DNA from: Drosophila pseudoobscura
Taxonomy: Eukaryota; Arthropoda; Insecta; Diptera; Drosophilidae
Assembly: GCF_009870125.1 (NCBI RefSeq)
Contig: NC_046683.1
Span: 59,721,869 to 59,785,868 of the forward strand
Length of the DNA stretch: 64,000 nucleotides
Reading direction: 5' to 3'
In this document: positions 59,701 to 64,000 of the stretch, piece after piece
Position numbering within the stretch: position 1 is the first letter of the stretch
How the letters are laid out: the number at the start of each line of letters is the position of its first letter
Program-made: the position numbers and the translations under genes
The notes under the pieces: model-generated
Seen by the model: only the letters and a program-made list of their open reading frames with translations
Databases searched by the model: none
Told to the model about the DNA's origin: nothing

Positions 59701-60275
59701 ACTCAAGCACTGACCATTCTCTGCCCTACAGTACACGGAGAACAAGAGCTTCGCTGAGGATCTGACGGAGGGCAAGTTCGGTTTCCCAGTGATCCATGCG
59801 GTGCGTTCGCAAAAGCAGGACAAACAGGTTCTACGTAAGTCCCACAGACTTGACCCAAGGCTTGCCACTCATCAAGTTACGTTTCGTATCCGCAGACATA
59901 TTACGCCAGCGCACGCACGACATTGAGGTCAAGAAGTACTGCATCAGTTTGCTGGAAAAGCTGGGAAGTTTTCAGTACACACGCAAGGTTCTCGAGACGC
60001 TTGATGCGGAGGCGCGGGCAGAGGTAGTTTGTCCTTGAACTAAATTGATTGCATTATTAATAGCTAATGGATGTGCTTTCTGTGCTTTCTTCTCTCTTTC
60101 TGTTCTCTGACAGGTGATGCGTCTGGGTAGCAATCCGTACATGGACCGGCTGCTCAATAAGCTGCTCTCGTGGAAGACCAGCGACAGTGTCAGCATCACG
60201 CAATCGAATCAGATCAATCACAACAACGTGACAGCCCGCAACAGCCCCAACCAGAACACACTTAACTGCAATTAA
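56754..60275 (+). CDS. qm: Geranylgeranyl diphosphate synthase (quemao)
   Basis: Seven coding exons: 56754-56819, 57038-57192, 59204-59348, 59411-59671, 59732-59834, 59896-60023 and 60114-60275. They join in frame to 339 aa. The first Asp-rich motif is [12 protein letters not shown], the FARM region, immediately after the 2-kb intron. The second is [10 protein letters not shown], with the DDYxN variant usual for animal GGPPS. The upstream [15 protein letters not shown] helix supplies the conserved Arg/Lys of the IPP site. The enzyme condenses farnesyl diphosphate with IPP to GGPP for Rho/Rab prenylation. In Drosophila, quemao is required for germ-cell migration and heart formation. The last ~45 residues are Asn/Ser-rich and look like a lineage-specific tail. 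The 3' UTR is long, with AATAAA at 61488. The identification is firm. Confidence 0.95.
57193..59203 (+). other. Large intron 2 of qm
   Basis: A 2-kb intron splits the gene directly before the first Asp-rich motif. It holds CCCATA repeats (about 57388-57412), a CAGC/AAGC repeat (about 58573-58612) and a run of ACGTAC palindromes (about 58984-59010). Frames open inside it, including a 260-codon one, are compositionally biased and not supported as genes. Confidence 0.75.
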
Positions 60276-61493
60276 CAGCCAAAGAGGCAAAAGAGGGAGC
60301 AATCGTGAATTGCGAATGGCGGAGCCTCTTTTGCTGCTAACCCAAGAACCGAGCCGAGGGCCAGGGCCAGCGCCTGCCTCAGTGCGCCCCTAATGCGTTT
60401 TCTGCAAAAACTGAAAATATTCTGAGATTTATGTTCTACTTTTGCCTCCTAGAACGCTCACAAAAAGCCAACGTTTACTAACTTAAACTAAATGTAAGGC
60501 AGAGAAGAGAAATTGAAGGAAAGGAAAGGAAGGGAAGGGAAAACCAAGAGCAGCCTTACAAAAAGAAAATTGTTAAGCCAAAAGTTAAATGATATAAGCC
60601 AAGCTTATGAAAGAGCTAGCATATGAGCCATAGAACAGCTTTCCATGAATTTGTTTATGTTTACGTTTTCGCTTAGTTTAGTTCCTTTTTTATACGCTTA
60701 CGTTCTCGATTTAATATTAGTTACGGGAGGGGGCTTAGTCTGTGCCTCAATTAGTTTCCATTTTCTTTCCTTTTTGCCAGGCCAATGCCAGGGCCAAGTA
60801 AATCTCAAAAAGCATTAACTTAATTATAGGATATGCAATATTTAAGCTGTTGTATTTCTAAGTGTATTCGTATTCGTGTTTCCGATACTGAAAGCAACTT
60901 TCGATTTCTTAATGTCATTTTTCGAATCTACTCACTCAATGTGCACGCACTTCCTTTATCGACGTTGTTCCATTTTAATTGTTATACAATCGTATACATA
61001 TGTATTATTAACAACAAACAAATTGTTAACGTTTTATGCAACAAACAGCAACAAAGCAACCTAAAAAAAAGCAAACAAAACAAAACTATGTATTGAAATA
61101 ATGATAAATGATAATGATGCACTGCACAGCAGATTTTTGCACATTGCACCACCTAAAGTATATACATACACATATTATATACTACATATATATATATCTA
61201 TATATATATATTTTTATTGTAGTTATACACTTGAAACGGCAAGAGAAAAAAAGAAAGCCAGTGAAGAAACCGAATTGCTGAAGAGAGAAAGATAAAAAGA
61301 AAGAAGGAAAAAAATATGCAATGCAAACATTTTATGGTAGGAAACGATAATTAAATAGCCGAGAATTTACAGCGTTACACAGTGCACGCCCAGAGATGCT
61401 GCAGCTCGATACAAATGCAGGCGCACCTAACATTTTGCCCATATACCACTATTGAGAACATTGAAATATATATATTGTATGTATTTAAATAAA
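60276..61493 (+). other. 3' UTR of qm ending at AATAAA 61488-61493
   Basis: About 1.2 kb of AT-rich sequence with A-rich and (TA)n stretches (about 61180-61215) and no ORF of note. The AATAAA at 61488 is the last good signal before the Helitron copy; shorter forms are possible. Confidence 0.5.
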
Positions 61494-61567
61494 TATTTAT
61501 GCCAAGTTGTCATCTAAAACAAGCGGCAACGTTGTGAGCCGCGGCATGGGCTGCGGCTCTTCTTTTT

Positions 61568-62120
61568 TACCCAATACTCAGTCAGTATGTACAGTGCCGG
61601 ACTGAGGTGTTGGCACAGCAATTACTTTTCAGTTTACTGTTGTCTTAAGAGCTACATATATTCTAATAATACACCAACACCAGACGCTCCAATTCGTCAG
61701 AGCGCGCACACTGCACGAGTAAGAGTGAGAGAGAAAATGAGTAGCGTCACCACTCTAAACGGCTTTCTTCATTCTAATAATGATCCGATCTGATTCAGAT
61801 TCGGCGATCTAGTAGATAAAGTCATTCTCTATTCTGCGTTTTTGGATTTCTCGTGTTTTTTAAAATATGTGGCACTGATATCCGCTCTTTGTGGGGGCGG
61901 AGGCGGGCGTGTGAAAGCAAACTTGATTCAGTGTGATATCAGGTGAGTCGGCACACAAAATTTGGTGGCTACAGCTCTTATAGTCTCTGAGAACTAGGCG
62001 TGGAACTCGGCTATTGATACTGATCAAGGACTTTATGGGGTCGGAAACTCTTCCTTCTAGCTGTTACACACAACCACCACAACACTAATATATTTCTAAA
62101 CTCTTCGAGTACCGGATATA
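61568..62120 (-). mobile_element. Second DINE-1/INE-1-type Helitron copy
   Basis: Read on the minus strand, it starts TATCCGGTACTCGAAGAGT and continues with TTTCCGACCCCATAAAGT, ATCAATAGCCGAGTT and TCTCAGAGACTATAAGAGCT. It later shares GATCGCCGAATCTGAATCAG and GGATCATTATTAGAA with the mus312-intron copy and ends near GACTGAGTATTGGGTA. The TGTCTGTC tract is deleted in this copy. It carries a GA-rich AAGAGTGAGAGAGAAA segment (minus-strand complement CT) near 61720-61740. It lies between the convergent 3' ends of qm and CTCF. Confidence 0.85.
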
Positions 62121-62362
62121 AAAATAGTTGTAATCTTAAACAACACTCTGTGTAAACGGCAAAGGTTCGAGATATGTATGTACATATGTACATATGCAGA
62201 CGTGCAAGACGGAGTTCTCGACGAGTCAGTTTAAGTGTTAGGTCCATTCAAAACGTCTGCAAGGGGTCTGCCCGAATTGCCTGCACCCAAAATGCTAGAG
62301 ACGAAAACTTTTGGTGATAACTGATTTCATTACATATACATATTTTTAAAGAAAACAAGTAA

Positions 62363-62368
62363 TTTATT
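62363..62368 (-). terminator. Poly(A) signal of CTCF
   Basis: Minus-strand AATAAA 105 bases beyond the CTCF stop codon. Confidence 0.6.
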
Positions 62369-62472
62369 CCATAATGTACATACAAAGTGCTCTACGTGTG
62401 TACGTATTTCGGTAAACCTTGTATTACATACTATGCTAAATTCATAATCATTTACATGTATCCTGTAAAAGA

Positions 62473-64000
62473 CTAAGCATCTTGCTCGATCATATCCATT
62501 AGCTGTAGAAACTCCTGTGAAGTTCCATCCATTTCGGAGTCTTGCTCTCCGTAATCCGCGTATTCGGCGTCATCGTCCTAAAATAAAAAAAAATTTTGGG
62601 AAACACTTAGTCCATTGGGCTTTGGATTGTGCTTAGAGTTATTAGATACACACCTCAAAGCCAAAGCAGTTGGCAGCATTGATCTTAGAGCCTTTGGGCT
62701 CGCGTTTGACTACCACCTCCTCGTCGCCATTAACCAGTTCTACGACCATGACCTGGCCATCATCACCCTGCAGTTCAACCGTGAACTCTGAGGTGTTTGG
62801 CTCTTCCTTAATGTGGAATGTCTTGGTACCGCCTTTGGCCCTGAGGCGGCGGTTAATGATAACGGGCTGATTGATGGAGCTCTTTCTGGGTTGTGTGTTG
62901 ATAATGACCGGACTTTTTTTTGATTTCGCTGTAGGGGTGCCCATGGCCTCTAGAATTTCATCCTCGTAGTTGTCCGGCTCCACGTCGGCCAGTTCAAAGT
63001 TCTCCTCGTCGTCGTCATCCATGTCAATGAGTCCTCTGTCAAAGTCACTTTCGTTTACCAGGGTCACGATGCTGCCATCAGGCTGCAGACGAATATTGCG
63101 ACCCATTTTCAATTTGAGCCGCTCCTCGCGAGCATTCTTCGTCTCGTCATGGATCTCCATGTGCCGTATCAAATTTCCCTTGTGGGTAAAAATCCGCGGA
63201 CACTCCGGGCAGCTGTGCATCTTCTCGCGCGGCTCGGGCCGCGTGTATTCCTCGTTGTGCACCAGATTCATGTGGCGACGCAGCAGCTGGCGCTGACGGA
63301 AGGCCTGCGGGCATACTTCACACTTGAAGGGCTTCGCATCCAAGTGGACGAGCATGTGAGAGTCCAAATGCCGCTGGGAAACAGAGGCGTACTCGCATAG
63401 CTTGCAACGATAGCATCTCTCGCCCTCGTGGGTCTTTATGTGCAACTTATACTGGTAGCGATCTGGTAGATTTTGGCCACAGCGCTTGCAGGGTATCGGT
63501 TTATCTGCCGTATGCATATGCATGACGTGAAGGCGCAAGTCCGCCTTGCGGCCACAGGTGGTAGGGCAGTGGCTGCACTGGAACACGGGCTTATCCACGA
63601 CGCTGTGGATGAGTTTGTGCGCCTTCAGGGAATTGGACTGCGTGAACCGGGACTTGCAAATATCGCACTGATACCTCTTCTCCCCCGTGTGGACAACGAG
63701 ATGACGCTTCAGCTTGAACATGTCCTGCGAGGCATAAGTGCAGTGGGGACACTGGTACGGCCGCTCACCTGTATGACAGGTCATGTGGCGTCTTAGCTTG
63801 GTCAGCTCCACAGAGGCGTAGCTGCACTCCGTGCATTTGTGCGGCTTTTCCTTGGTGTGCTTGTATCTGGTGTGTCTTATCAGCTCGCCACTGGTGACAA
63901 AGGCGCTCTCGCAGTGCTTGCATTTGTGCGGCTTATTCCCCAAATGGGTGTTCACATGGTTCACCAATCCCACATTCGACTTGAATCCTCTATCGCATAT
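62473..64000 (-). CDS. CTCF: CTCF insulator protein, 3' part (partial)
   Basis: Two exon parts are present: 64000-62654 (continuing off the right edge) and the last exon 62577-62473. They are joined in phase 0 and encode the C-terminal 483 aa. Ten C2H2 fingers are visible, the first entered at ICDRGFKSNVGLVNH. Characteristic fingers include CKHCESAF, CTECSYAS, CPHCTYAS, CDICKSRF, CKLCEYAS, CEVCPQAF and CPECPRIF, with HTGEKRY-type linkers. This matches fingers 2-11 of the 11-finger CTCF array. After the fingers comes an acidic, disordered tail (DMDDDDEENFELADVE) and a basic NTQPRKS segment. The protein binds insulators (for example in the Bithorax complex) and helps organise chromatin domains. 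The N-terminus lies outside the window. Confidence 0.93.

Overview
The window looks like a piece of a Drosophila genome. It has short introns (about 50-90 bp), DREF and Motif-1 (M1BP) core promoter motifs, DINE-1/INE-1-type Helitron copies, and recognisable fly genes (lark, mus312, eco, qm, CTCF). The lark protein rebuilt here is 352 aa, the length I remember for D. melanogaster. The very high microsatellite density suggests a species other than D. melanogaster, possibly the obscura group; that is inference. From memory, the D. melanogaster counterparts lie on 3L (Muller element D) with almost consecutive CG numbers (CG8607, 8606, 8605, 8602, 8601, 8598, 8597, 8596, 8593, 8591). That matches the order seen here and implies conserved microsynteny.

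Layout. 1-28.7 kb: no supportable coding sequence, only AT-rich blocks, many simple repeats, poly-G tracts, a degenerate ~135 bp tandem repeat (7.6-7.9 kb) and one 641 bp terminal-inverted-repeat element (21.45-22.09 kb). It is either an intergenic regulatory desert or intron of a gene lying outside. 28.9-64 kb: a compact cluster of housekeeping-type genes. In order: a BtpA-family TIM-barrel protein (+), RhoGEF4 (-), Rint1 (+), an MFSD1-like transporter CG8602 (-), a 97-aa membrane protein and mus312/SLX4 (+, only 2 nt apart), two small membrane-protein ORFs in one apparent transcript (-), eco acetyltransferase (-), lark RNA-binding protein (+), Cln7/MFSD8-like transporter (-), a secreted Cys-rich protein (-), Srp19 (-), quemao GGPP synthase (+), and the 3' half of CTCF (-, runs off the right edge).

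Pairs are mostly convergent with abutting or overlapping 3' UTRs (BtpA/RhoGEF4, Rint1/CG8602, mus312/small membrane genes, lark/Cln7, qm/CTCF) or divergent with shared promoters (RhoGEF4/Rint1, CG8602/97-aa gene, eco/lark, Srp19/qm). Functional themes: genome maintenance (mus312, eco, CTCF, and Rint1 in part), secretory and lysosomal traffic (Rint1, Srp19, two MFS carriers), isoprenoid supply (qm), and RNA control (lark).

The most notable observations are two apparently dicistronic loci, including a 57-aa membrane microprotein 17 nt downstream of another small membrane ORF. Also notable are a Helitron that makes up about nine tenths of one mus312 intron and carries a GA tract, a Transib-like short TIR element, and a candidate processed secreted precursor. 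All coordinates were worked out by hand from the sequence; no database search was run.
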